In this document: one piece after another, positions 14,631 to 23,064 of the stretch | How the letters are laid out: each line of letters opens with the position of its first letter | How positions within the stretch are numbered: position 1 is the stretch's first letter | NCBI GenBank assembly: GCA_045586405.1 | Contig: JAZNAG010000052.1 | Coordinates: 1-48,252, forward strand | From: SIG607 sp045586405 | GTDB taxonomy: Bacteria > Bacillota > Clostridia > Oscillospirales > Acutalibacteraceae | Direction: 5' to 3' | DNA: 48,252 nt | Program-made: the position numbers and the translations under genes | The notes under the pieces: generated by a model | What the model was told of the DNA's origin: nothing | Databases searched by the model: none | Seen by the model: the letters and a program-made list of their open reading frames with translations, nothing else

Positions 14631-16112
14631 ATGAACCGCATTCAATATTCCTCACCCGAAAAAGAAGGTATCAGCTCTGCCGATATTCTTAAATATGTAA
14701 AGCTTTTAGAAAGTCAGCATCTTTCTACCCATAATATGATTATTATGCGCCACGGCAAAATAATTTTTGAAAAATATTGGAAGCCTTTCCATAAAGACTA
14801 TTTACATAGAATGTACTCTGTTTCAAAAAGCTTTGTAGCGCTGGCTATCGGCTTTTTAGAGCAAGACGGCCTTGTTAGCCTTGACGATCCTATTGTAAAA
14901 TATTTTCCAAAAGAGCTTGAAAATCAGCAGGACGAAAATATGCGGAATCAGACCATTCGTCATATGCTTATGATGAGTACCGCAAAACCCGCGGCGGGTT
15001 GGATGCTTGAGCGTCCAAGTGACCGCGTAGCCCAGTATTTTGCCAACAATAATAAAACCTCCCGCCCCTCAGGCACGGTATTTGAATATGACAGCAACGG
15101 CTCTTTTATTTTGGGCGCACTTGTTGAAAGACAGTCAGGTAAAACCCTTATAGAATATTTAAGAGAAAAGCTGTTTGATAAAATAGGTGTAAGCAGTGAC
15201 GCTTATTTCCTCACCTGCCCCGGCGGACATTCCTGGGGTGATTCGGCTTTGCTTTGCAAACCCACCGACCTGCTTAAAACAGCAATGTTTTGTATGAACA
15301 AGGGCAAGTGGAACAACGAGCAAATTTTAAATGAAGAATATATGACTCTTGCCACCACTAAGCAGATAGATAACAGCCTTAACGGTAGTGCATCTTTCGA
15401 TTCTCAGGGCTACGGTTATCAGTTCTGGATGCTTTACGGTAATGCTTTCTTTATGAACGGTATGGGCTGTCAACTTGCTGTTTGTATTCCCGAAAAAGAT
15501 ATTATTTTAGTATATAATTCCGATAATCAGGGCAACGGCGTTGCAAAAAGTGTAGTTATTGATAACTTCTTTAACATAATCAGCGCAAATGCTAAAGATA
15601 CTGAAATTTCTGCTGATGCACAGGCTGTTAAAGCACTTGAGGATTATACTAAAGACTTAAAACTTTTAGCAGTTGAAAATAGGTGCAAAAATAATCTTCA
15701 GGATAAAATAAATAACGTAAAATACATACTAAACGACAACCCAATGAAGATTAAATGGATTAAATTTACCTTTGAAAACGGTAAGGGTAAAATGTGCTAC
15801 GAAAATTCGCAGGGTGTAAAGGAACTTAACTTTGGTATGGGTTATAATGAGTTTACAAAGTTCCCCCAAACAGGCTATCCTTATGAAATCGGTTCGGTTA
15901 AAAGTGACGTTATATTCGACTGCGCCGTTTCGGCAGGTTGGGTAAATTATAACCAACTGTTTCTTAAGGTTCAGGTTATTGATAAGTGCTTCGGTATTAA
16001 TAATATGACCTTTGGCTTTAGTGATAATAAGATAGGTTTTTATATGCAAAAATGCGCCGAAGACTTTTTTGCCGACTATAACGGTTTCGGCCAAGGCACA
16101 GCGGAACAGTAA
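14631..16112 (+). CDS. Serine hydrolase, beta-lactamase class C fold
   Basis: A 493-residue protein with the class C beta-lactamase/DD-peptidase fold. Ser63-Val-Ser-Lys66 (SVSK) is the catalytic SxxK motif and YDSN at 153-156 stands for the YxN motif. The PSP-EGISS N-terminal pattern (SSPEKEGISS) is typical of the esterase-like branch. It has no signal peptide, so a cytosolic esterase or amidase is more likely than a resistance enzyme. The final 150 residues are a separate beta-rich domain. AACAGGAGATGA precedes the ATG. I see no promoter between the upstream terminator and the start. Confidence 0.85.
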   Translation: MNRIQYSSPEKEGISSADILKYVKLLESQHLSTHNMIIMRHGKIIFEKYWKPFHKDYLHRMYSVSKSFVALAIGFLEQDGLVSLDDPIVKYFPKELENQQDENMRNQTIRHMLMMSTAKPAAGWMLERPSDRVAQYFANNNKTSRPSGTVFEYDSNGSFILGALVERQSGKTLIEYLREKLFDKIGVSSDAYFLTCPGGHSWGDSALLCKPTDLLKTAMFCMNKGKWNNEQILNEEYMTLATTKQIDNSLNGSASFDSQGYGYQFWMLYGNAFFMNGMGCQLAVCIPEKDIILVYNSDNQGNGVAKSVVIDNFFNIISANAKDTEISADAQAVKALEDYTKDLKLLAVENRCKNNLQDKINNVKYILNDNPMKIKWIKFTFENGKGKMCYENSQGVKELNFGMGYNEFTKFPQTGYPYEIGSVKSDVIFDCAVSAGWVNYNQLFLKVQVIDKCFGINNMTFGFSDNKIGFYMQKCAEDFFADYNGFGQGTAEQ

Positions 16113-16125
16113 AAAAGGCGAAGAT

Positions 16126-16385
16126 ATGATATACAAATATATTGACGAACTTGTACGATACGGGCTTAAAAAAAGTTTTTTGAGCATAGTGATGAAATAT
16201 TTATAAGAAACAGTCTGCTCAGCGCTTTAGGGCTTGAAGACTATGAGGAAACAAAGGAAAATACAGCCGATATTTTAAAGAAAGAAATCGGCATTGTTTT
16301 CCTAAAGGTTTTAGAGGATGCGGGTGTATATAAAAATACGGCGGAAGGACAAAAAGCCTTCTTAAAATTTATTGCTCAGGTATAA
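16126..16385 (+). pseudogene. Remnant of galT (hexose-1-phosphate uridylyltransferase)
   Basis: From ATG 16126 the frame gives MIYKYIDELVRYGLKK, a good match to the N-terminus of Bacillus/Clostridium-type GalT, and then breaks. One base is missing in the A/T homopolymer around 16168-16181. In the shifted frame it continues as EHSDEIFIRNSLLSALGLED, then KKEIG, and jumps directly to a C-terminal-like FLKVLEDAGVYKNTAEGQ...FIAQV before TAA 16383-16385. So a frameshift and an internal deletion of roughly 400 codons have removed the enzyme. GalT assignment is from memory of the family's first and last segments. Confidence 0.7.
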
Positions 16386-16427
16386 AAAACGGCTATGAAA
16401 CAATTCGTTTCATAGCCGTTTTTTTAT
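16386..16427. terminator. Bidirectional terminator after the galT remnant
   Basis: A 16-bp stem (AAAACGGCTATGAAAC, 16386-16401, with its complement at 16407-16422), AATTC loop and T run. It also serves the convergent gene ending at 16424. Confidence 0.88.
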
Positions 16428-16951
16428 TTGATGAATGTACCCGAAATTTCTATACATTCTACACTTTCTTCATACATTATAAGGGGTTTGCTTTGGGCTG
16501 TTATGGTATTATTTTCAAAAACGAGGGAGACTTCAACAGTATTATTAAGGCTATCGGTACCCGTTGCCACAAGGCTGTTTTCTACCATTTGACCGGAGAA
16601 GTCCATAGAGATTTCACCGCACTGTGCCGAGGCCTCTATAAAGCCGTTTTCACTGCTTATTACGGTAATCTTATCGTTTCCATTTATATAGTCGCCCACC
16701 TCTATAATTGTTTCTTCAGAAGGCTCTGAGGAAGTCTCAACGCTGCTTTGTTCATCGCTTGAATTTTGGCTGCTACTGCTTTGAGAGGTTGAAGATGTCA
16801 GGGGAAAAGACGAATACTGAGTTTGTAAAAAATCGTCTGTACTGCCCTTTCGGTTTGCCTGAGCTACCCATAAAGCACCCATAAATGTTCCCATTATTAC
16901 CGCCAAAGATACTGCCGTAACAATAAGCGTCACAAATTTTTGACTTCCCAT
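16424..16951 (-). CDS. Hypothetical membrane-anchored protein with Ser-rich stalk
   Basis: A 175-residue protein I do not recognise. One membrane segment (about 8-30) is followed by a stalk rich in Ser, Gln, Glu and Thr (about 48-82), then a small beta-rich domain (about 84-175: IEVGDYINGNDKITVI, then SMDFSGQM, SLVFENNTIT). The layout suggests an extracellular domain held off the membrane. It starts six bases after the PRK06851-like gene and is probably cotranscribed with it. Confidence 0.7.
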   Translation of the reverse strand: MGSQKFVTLIVTAVSLAVIMGTFMGALWVAQANRKGSTDDFLQTQYSSFPLTSSTSQSSSSQNSSDEQSSVETSSEPSEETIIEVGDYINGNDKITVISSENGFIEASAQCGEISMDFSGQMVENSLVATGTDSLNNTVEVSLVFENNTITAQSKPLIMYEESVECIEISGTFIK

Positions 16952-16957
16952 TTTCTC

Positions 16958-18040
16958 TTACCTTTCTGTTATTTTTAAGCTGAATTCCTCTGCAAAAACT
17001 GACAGAGCTTTAAAATCCATTGCCTGTATATAATATGCTTCAAGCAAATCGTGAACCTCTTTTGCCTCAGCCAAAGTATAAACGGCAGACTGCATAAGTT
17101 CATCTATAAGTCGGTTGCTAAAGGCTATTTTATTACGGTTTTCTTTTAAAATTTCTCTATCCGCAAAACGCTTATCGTGAACAAGCCGTACATTTTCACT
17201 GTCAATATTATTAAAACTGTTTTTAGTGCAAAATGCAAGAGAAATTTCGGGAATAAGTATATGGTCTATTTTTTCACCGGGCAAAATATTGTTTTTTACC
17301 GTTATAATTTCATAACCTAAAGACAGCGCAATATCTTTTACCGCTGAGAAAATCATACTTGATACAGCGCCAAGCTCATCCATTACAACAACCTTTTTTT
17401 CACAGAGTTTAGAGATGCTGTCTTTGTAAAAAATATACCCCTCGGGTGTTACTGCAGACAAATATTTTACCCACTCTACCCCCTGCTTATTTTGCCTTTT
17501 AAGATACCTTTTGGCAAGTTTTTCGGCATAGTCAAAGGTTTTATCAATATCGGCGGCAAGCAGAGCTATTTTCATATTGTTTCGCATTACCTGCCCCATA
17601 GCCGAAAGATAGCCTGAAGCCCTTTTGTGAAGTTCCTTGTTTTTATTGGTAAGAGTTATTATTTCATTTCCGCCATCTTTTAAAACATCGCTGTTCCAAA
17701 ACCTCGAAAAATCAAGTATATGGTCATAAACGCCCGGATAGACAGGCTCTACTACATGGGGTGCCGTAGCATCTATTATGAGAGTCTTTTTATCCTTTAA
17801 AATAACCCCGTCAAGAGATGCAGGATCGCTGCTGCAGGGTATTATTTCGGTGTCTATTTTGTTCAGCGCCGCCCTTTGCGCAATTTTTTTCATAAACGAG
17901 GACTTGCCCGTACCGGGACCGCCCTTTATAAGATATGTTTGCCAACCCTTCTTTTTAAAGGTCAGGTCATTAAAGCCGTTAATAAAACCGTCGGCAGAGT
18001 TTGAACAGAGAAAAAACTTAGGAAAATTATCTACTGACAT
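16958..18040 (-). CDS. P-loop ATPase, PRK06851-like
   Basis: A 360-residue P-loop protein. Walker A is KGGPGTGKSS (about 39-48), followed by CSSDPASLDGVIL and DATAPHVVEPVYPG, signatures I recall from the PRK06851 group of uncharacterised Firmicutes ATPases. The C-terminal half (KKVVVMDELGAVSSMIF, GYEIITVKNNILPGEKIDHILIP) looks like the second, degenerate half of that family. Role unknown. GGGAG lies seven bases before ATG 18040. Confidence 0.78.
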   Translation of the reverse strand: MSVDNFPKFFLCSNSADGFINGFNDLTFKKKGWQTYLIKGGPGTGKSSFMKKIAQRAALNKIDTEIIPCSSDPASLDGVILKDKKTLIIDATAPHVVEPVYPGVYDHILDFSRFWNSDVLKDGGNEIITLTNKNKELHKRASGYLSAMGQVMRNNMKIALLAADIDKTFDYAEKLAKRYLKRQNKQGVEWVKYLSAVTPEGYIFYKDSISKLCEKKVVVMDELGAVSSMIFSAVKDIALSLGYEIITVKNNILPGEKIDHILIPEISLAFCTKNSFNNIDSENVRLVHDKRFADREILKENRNKIAFSNRLIDELMQSAVYTLAEAKEVHDLLEAYYIQAMDFKALSVFAEEFSLKITER

Positions 18041-18097
18041 AAAAGCACTCCCTTTAAATATATAGCCTTTCTATACTTTATGCGTTTTAAAAAGGCT

Positions 18098-18126
18098 TTG
18101 ACACAAAGGGAGTTTTATGTTAAAAT
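18098..18126 (+). promoter_or_regulatory. Sigma-A promoter of RNase P RNA
   Basis: TTGACA (18098-18103), 17-base spacer, TAAAAT (18121-18126). The start falls at the first base of the RNA, 18133. Confidence 0.82.
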
Positions 18127-18132
18127 ACCCTT

Positions 18133-18459
18133 GCGAGTTTACCGGACGGCTGCGTACATTTTGTATGAGGAAAGTCCGAGCCCCACAGAGCAGGATAGCG
18201 GCTAACGGCCGCCGAGGGTGACCTTAGAGATAGTGCAACAGAGATATACCGCCGAATTTTTCGGTAAGGGTGGAAAGGCGAGGTAAGAGCTCACCGGCGA
18301 TATGGAGACATATCTGCCCTGTAAACCTTATCCGGAGCAACGCTGAATACGGCAATACATTTGCTCGATGTGCCGTGAAAAGCGGCTTGAGGAGAATGGC
18401 AACATTCTTCCCAGATAGATAGTCGTCCACGACAGAACTCGGCTTACAGGTAAACTCGC
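18133..18459 (+). ncRNA. rnpB: RNase P RNA
   Basis: The catalytic RNA that trims tRNA 5' ends. Its closing stem is GCGAGTTTACC (18133-18143) with GGTAAACTCGC (18449-18459). The universal 5' block GAGGAAAGTCC, the GGTAAGGGTGGAAAGGCGAG region and the 3' block ACAGAACTCGGCTTACAG are all present. It is about 327 nucleotides. The first block is followed by a CCACAGAGCAGGATA stretch typical of the ancestral (type A) form, but I did not fold it fully. Confidence 0.95.
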
Positions 18460-18460
18460 A

Positions 18461-18494
18461 AAAAAATAACGACCATATGGTCGTTATTTTTTTA
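18461..18494. terminator. Bidirectional terminator of rnpB and the cyclophilin gene
   Basis: A fully palindromic AAATAACGACCAT/ATGGTCGTTATTT (18464-18489) with A and T tracts on both sides. Confidence 0.88.
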
Positions 18495-19085
18495 TATTTC
18501 TTTAATTTCAATGCCAACTATGGAGATTTCTTCAATAGGTTTATCGTTTGCGCCTGTTTTTGCATTTGCAATAGCATCAACCACATCCATACCGTCCATT
18601 ACCTGACCGAAAACGCTGTGGCGAAAATCAAGCCAAGGTGTACCGCCAAGTTCTTTATATGCTTCTACAAATTCAGGTGGGAAACTATCGGGCATTTGCT
18701 TCATCTGCATAAGCATATTGGCGGGAACAGAGTTTGCCTGAACGATAAAAAACTGACTTCCGTTTGTGTTGGGACCTGCATTTGCCATACAAATAGCGCC
18801 TCTCAGGTTATGTAATTCGGGAGTGAATTCATCCTCAAAGCTATCGCCCCAAATACTTTCTCCGCCCATACCGGTACCGGTAGGATCACCGCCCTGAATC
18901 ATAAAATCTTTAATTACACGGTGGAAAATAATTCCGTTATAATAGCCGTTTTTGGCGTGTGTAGTAAAGTTTTCTACAGTTTTTTTGGCTTCCTCAGGGA
19001 AGAGTTTAATGGTGATATCACCCATAGTGGTATGCATTACGGCTACGGTATCGCCTTTCTCTATAGGTCTTAACTGTTTAAGCAT
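18492..19085 (-). CDS. Peptidyl-prolyl cis-trans isomerase, cyclophilin type
   Basis: A 197-residue cyclophilin that speeds proline isomerisation. FHRVIKDFMIQGGDPTGTG carries the catalytic Arg; SFEDEF, MANAGPNTNGSQFFI and FGQVMDGMDVVDAI follow in the expected order. There is an insertion of about 30 residues between SQFFI and the Trp/His segment. No signal peptide, so cytosolic. GGAG precedes ATG 19085; it is a single-gene unit with its own promoter. Confidence 0.95.
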   Translation of the reverse strand: MLKQLRPIEKGDTVAVMHTTMGDITIKLFPEEAKKTVENFTTHAKNGYYNGIIFHRVIKDFMIQGGDPTGTGMGGESIWGDSFEDEFTPELHNLRGAICMANAGPNTNGSQFFIVQANSVPANMLMQMKQMPDSFPPEFVEAYKELGGTPWLDFRHSVFGQVMDGMDVVDAIANAKTGANDKPIEEISIVGIEIKEI

Positions 19086-19119
19086 ATTATTTCTCCTTAT
19101 GTTTTATTTAATTATCTAT

Positions 19120-19148
19120 ATTTTAACAGTATCTTTAATGCTTTTCAA
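19120..19148 (-). promoter_or_regulatory. Sigma-A promoter of the cyclophilin gene
   Basis: Minus-strand TTGAAA (19143-19148), 17-base spacer, TAAAAT (19120-19125). Confidence 0.7.
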
Positions 19149-19163
19149 TAGTTAATTTTATAC

Positions 19164-19192
19164 TTGCAAGTATCTATATATTGTGGTATACT
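19164..19192 (+). promoter_or_regulatory. Sigma-A promoter of the nrdR-gltX-glnS operon
   Basis: TTGCAA (19164-19169), 17-base spacer, TATACT (19187-19192); start near 19199, leader about 28 bases. Confidence 0.72.
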
Positions 19193-19226
19193 TAATTATA
19201 ATTATGCAAAGATAGGAGATATTATT

Positions 19227-19679
19227 ATGAAATGTCCATTTTGCGGTTTTGAAGAAAGCAAGGTTGTAGACTCACGCCCTACCGATGAGGGCGAAAAAAT
19301 CAGAAGAAGACGCGAGTGCCTTAAGTGTACCAAGCGCTTTACTACCTATGAGATAGTAGAGAGTCTGCCAATAATAGTTATTAAGAAGGACAAGTCCCGT
19401 GAGCCCTTTAAGAGAGAAAAACTCCTTAACGGTCTTCTTCGCGCTTGTGAAAAGCGTCCTGTTACTTTGGGCGCCCTTGAAACTCTTATTGACGAAATTG
19501 AACTTTCAATACAAAATTCCCTTGACCGCGAGGTCACTTCGGAATACATCGGCGAGCTTGTTATGAACAAGCTTAAGTCTGTTGACGAGGTTGCCTATGT
19601 GCGCTTTGTTTCGGTTTATCGCCGATTTAACGACATTTCCTCTTTCCTTGAAGAACTTAACACATTAAAAAGCAAATGA
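19227..19679 (+). CDS. nrdR: Transcriptional repressor NrdR
   Basis: A 150-residue repressor of ribonucleotide reductase genes. The N-terminal zinc ribbon has Cys3, Cys6, Cys31 and Cys34 (MKCPFCGF...RRRECLKC), and an ATP-cone (about 49-139) senses ATP/dATP. ATG 19227 follows ATAGGAGAT; a start 63 bases upstream would include the promoter and is rejected. It heads a run of closely spaced genes. Confidence 0.97.
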   Translation: MKCPFCGFEESKVVDSRPTDEGEKIRRRRECLKCTKRFTTYEIVESLPIIVIKKDKSREPFKREKLLNGLLRACEKRPVTLGALETLIDEIELSIQNSLDREVTSEYIGELVMNKLKSVDEVAYVRFVSVYRRFNDISSFLEELNTLKSK

Positions 19680-19698
19680 TTTCCCCCGGAGGCAAAAT

Positions 19699-21354
19699 AT
19701 GACAGCTAATGAAATGATGGCGGAGCTTTTACTCCCCCACATCGATAAAACTCCAAAGTACTACGAAGACCTTTATCCTGACAGAAACCTTAAAGAAGGG
19801 GCAAAGGTTGTTCGTGTCGCGCCCAGCCCTACCGGTTATCTTCACATTGGTACTCTGTTTACCTCACTTGTAAACAGAATTGCCGCTACCAGCAGTGAGG
19901 GTATATTCTTCACAAGAATTGAAGATACCGACAAAAAGCGTGAGGTTGAGGGCGGTATAGAAAACATAATAGACGGTCTTAACAGGTTTGGTATAAACAT
20001 CGATGAAGGCTTTATAAGCGGTAAAGAAGAAAAGGGTATTTACGGTCCTTACCAGCAAAGTCGTCGCGCCGAGATTTATCAGACCTATGTTAAAGAACTT
20101 ATCCGTAACGGTCTTGCCTACCCCTGTTTTTGTACCGCAGAAGAGCTTGAGCAGGTAAGAAGCCTCCAGGAAAAAGATAATATCCGTACAGGTTACCACG
20201 GCAAATGGGCTATTCACAGAGAAATTACCTTTGAAGAGGCTAAAGAAAATATTGACAAAGGTATGCCCTTTGTTATTCGTCTTAAGTCACCGGGTAACGA
20301 AGAAAATAAGGTAGTTTTTGACGATTTGATTAAAGGCAAAATAGAAATGCCCGAAAACGATGAAGACTTTGTACTGCTTAAGTCTGACGGTATTCCTACC
20401 TATCACTTTGCCCACGCCATTGACGACCACCTTATGCATACAACCCACGTTATGCGCGGTGACGAATGGATTTCTTCGGTCCCCAAACATATTCAGCTTT
20501 TCAAACTTTTAGGCTTCAAGGTGCCGAAATTTGCTCACGTTTCTCCTATTATGAAGCTTGAAAACGGTGCAAAGCGCAAGATATCAAAAAGAAAAGACCC
20601 TGAAGCCGCCGTGCACTTCTTTATTGAAGAGGGCTTTGATGCGCTGAGTGTGGTTGAATATCTTATGACCATAGCCGCTTCCGACTTTGAAGATTTCAGA
20701 CGTGCCAACCCCGATAAATCTTATACCGAGTTTAAGTTTAATCTTAAAAAAATGAGTGTTTCGGGTGCGCTTTTTGACGAAAACAAGCTTTTAGACGTCA
20801 GCAAAAACGTTATTTCAAAAATGTCTGGCGAAGAAGTCAGCCAAAAAATAACTCAGTGGGCAAAAGATTTTGACGGTGAGTTTTATGAGCTTCTTACCCG
20901 TAACACCGACTACACAAAAGCTATTTTCTCTATTGACCGCGACTGCGCTAAACCCCGTAAGGATATAGCAAAATGGAAAGATGCCAAAGATTACGTATCT
21001 TACTTTTTTGAAGAACTGTTCTGTCCCGACTATACTCTGCCCGAAAATATAAAGGCTGAGGATGCAAAAGCCTTCCTTAACGCATATAAAGAGGTTTACA
21101 GCGAAAGCGATGAAAAGGAAGAATGGTTTAATAAAATTAAAGGTCTTTGCCAGTCTCTTGGTTTTGCAAGTGAAACAAAGGCTTATAAAGCTGAGCCCCA
21201 CCTATACAAAGGCCACGCAGGTGATTTATCTACAATACTTCGTATTGCCATAACAGGCAGAAGAAACACTCCCGACCTTTGCAGTATTATGAAGGTTATG
21301 GGCAAAGATAAATGTATAGAGAGAATAAACAAAGCAATTTCTGTGTTTATTTAA
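19699..21354 (+). CDS. gltX: Glutamyl-tRNA synthetase
   Basis: A 551-residue class I synthetase charging tRNA-Glu. RVAPSPTGYLHIGT carries the HIGH signature (HIGT, 49-52), FTRIEDTDKKREV follows, and the KMSKS loop is KRKISKRKDPEA. It has an N-terminal extension of about 35 residues and is longer than the common 480-residue form, as in several clostridial lineages. GGAGG precedes the ATG, 19 bases after nrdR. With a true GlnRS downstream, it could be discriminating for Glu. Confidence 0.95.
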   Translation: MTANEMMAELLLPHIDKTPKYYEDLYPDRNLKEGAKVVRVAPSPTGYLHIGTLFTSLVNRIAATSSEGIFFTRIEDTDKKREVEGGIENIIDGLNRFGINIDEGFISGKEEKGIYGPYQQSRRAEIYQTYVKELIRNGLAYPCFCTAEELEQVRSLQEKDNIRTGYHGKWAIHREITFEEAKENIDKGMPFVIRLKSPGNEENKVVFDDLIKGKIEMPENDEDFVLLKSDGIPTYHFAHAIDDHLMHTTHVMRGDEWISSVPKHIQLFKLLGFKVPKFAHVSPIMKLENGAKRKISKRKDPEAAVHFFIEEGFDALSVVEYLMTIAASDFEDFRRANPDKSYTEFKFNLKKMSVSGALFDENKLLDVSKNVISKMSGEEVSQKITQWAKDFDGEFYELLTRNTDYTKAIFSIDRDCAKPRKDIAKWKDAKDYVSYFFEELFCPDYTLPENIKAEDAKAFLNAYKEVYSESDEKEEWFNKIKGLCQSLGFASETKAYKAEPHLYKGHAGDLSTILRIAITGRRNTPDLCSIMKVMGKDKCIERINKAISVFI

Positions 21355-21369
21355 TTTGGAGAGATTATA

Positions 21370-23055
21370 ATGGAAAACGAAAATACAAATATAATAGAGG
21401 CGGCTGAGAAACCCTCCAACTTCATTTATGATTTTATAGATAAAGACCTTGAGGAAGGGGTTTATGACAGAGTTCAAACCCGTTTTCCGCCTGAGCCTAA
21501 CGGTTATCTTCATATCGGTCACGCCAAGGCTATCTGCATTGATTTTTCTACTGCTGAGAAGTACGGCGGTAGCTGTAATCTGCGCCTTGACGATACCAAC
21601 CCCACCAAAGAAGACACCGAATATGTAGAGGCTATCGAGGAAGACATTAAATGGTTAGGCTTTAACTACGATAATGTATACTATGCTTCCGATTACTTTG
21701 ATTATATTTATGAGTGCGCTCTTGCCCTTATTGATAAAGGTCTTGCTTATGTTGACGAGCTTACCCCCGAGCAGATAAGAGAATATAGAGGTACCCTTAC
21801 CGAGCCGGGTAAAGAAAGCCCCTTCAGAAACAGACCGATAGAGGAAACCAAGGACCTTTTTGCCCATATGACAAAGGGCGAATTCGACGAAGGCACCCTT
21901 GTACTCAGAGCAAAAATTGATATGGCGTCTCCAAACCTTAATATGCGCGACCCCATAATCTACAGAGTTATGAAGGCGTACCACCACCGCACAAAAGACA
22001 AGTGGTGTGTATATCCTATGTACGACTTTGCGCATCCGCTGTCTGATGCTAAAGAAGGTGTTACTCACTCTCTTTGCTCTCTTGAGTTTGAGAATCACCG
22101 TCCTCTTTATAATTGGTTTTTAAACGCTCTTGAAATCAAGATGCCGCCCCGTCAGATAGAGTTTGCAAGAATGAACGTAAACTATACTTTAACCAGTAAA
22201 CGTAAATGCTTAAAGCTTGTAAACGACGGTCTTGTATCAGGCTGGGATGATCCCAGAATGGCTACCATTTGCGGTATGAGAAGACGCGGTTATCCCGCTG
22301 AGGCTATACGCGCATTTGTTGATAAAATCGGCGTTTCAAAGGCTTACAGCGTTATTGATTACGCTTTACTTGAATCCTGTGTTCGTGACGAACTTAATAT
22401 CAATGCACCTCGTACAATGGCGGTACTTCGTCCCTTAAAGGTTGTTATTGATAACTACCCTGAGGATAAAACCGACCTTATTGAAGTTGAGGTTAATGTA
22501 AACAAGCCCGAGCTTGGTAAATACACCGTTCCCTTCACCAAAACTCTTTATATTGAGCAGGACGACTTTATGCTCGAGCCGCCCGGAAAATATTTCCGTC
22601 TGTGTCCCGAAAAAGAAGTTCGTCTTAAGGGTGCTTACTACGTTCGCTATGCTTCTCATGAAACCGACGAAAACGGCAATATAACCGTTGTTCACTGTAC
22701 CTATGACCCTGAGTCCTTCGGCGGTGAAACGGCAGACGGCAGAAAGGTTAAGGGTACACTCCACTGGATAAGCGCCGACCACTGCTTTGATGCATCGGTG
22801 CGTCTTTACGAACGGCTTTTCAATGTAGAAAACCCCTCTGACGAGGAAGGTGTTTCTTCCTTTGCCGACAACCTGAATCCCGATTCGTTACAGATTTTAG
22901 AAAACTGTAAAATCGGTGCTGAAGTTAAAAATGCCGCTGTCGGAGAGCGTTTCCAGTTTATGCGTCAAGGCTATTTCACCATTGACCCTGACACAAATGA
23001 TAATAAAACAGTTATAAATCGCATTGTTGCACTTAAAGATTCTTTTAAGAAATAA
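21370..23055 (+). CDS. glnS: Glutaminyl-tRNA synthetase
   Basis: A 561-residue class I GlnRS. RFPPEPNGYLHIGHAKAI (HIGH at 48-51), LRLDDTNPTKED, YPMYDFAHPLSDA and the KMSKS-equivalent LTSKRK (274-279) distinguish it from GluRS. The C-terminal anticodon-binding beta-barrels (about 340-560) are complete. Most Firmicutes make Gln-tRNA by the GatCAB route, and GlnRS in Clostridia is thought to be acquired. It starts 15 bases after gltX. Confidence 0.96.
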   Translation: MENENTNIIEAAEKPSNFIYDFIDKDLEEGVYDRVQTRFPPEPNGYLHIGHAKAICIDFSTAEKYGGSCNLRLDDTNPTKEDTEYVEAIEEDIKWLGFNYDNVYYASDYFDYIYECALALIDKGLAYVDELTPEQIREYRGTLTEPGKESPFRNRPIEETKDLFAHMTKGEFDEGTLVLRAKIDMASPNLNMRDPIIYRVMKAYHHRTKDKWCVYPMYDFAHPLSDAKEGVTHSLCSLEFENHRPLYNWFLNALEIKMPPRQIEFARMNVNYTLTSKRKCLKLVNDGLVSGWDDPRMATICGMRRRGYPAEAIRAFVDKIGVSKAYSVIDYALLESCVRDELNINAPRTMAVLRPLKVVIDNYPEDKTDLIEVEVNVNKPELGKYTVPFTKTLYIEQDDFMLEPPGKYFRLCPEKEVRLKGAYYVRYASHETDENGNITVVHCTYDPESFGGETADGRKVKGTLHWISADHCFDASVRLYERLFNVENPSDEEGVSSFADNLNPDSLQILENCKIGAEVKNAAVGERFQFMRQGYFTIDPDTNDNKTVINRIVALKDSFKK

Positions 23056-23064
23056 GGTAATAAA

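Noticed and set aside
14631..16112. Antibiotic-resistance beta-lactamase
   Set aside because: The SxxK fold is there, but it has no signal peptide, an extra C-terminal domain and a variant YxN region; an esterase-like serine hydrolase is the safer reading.
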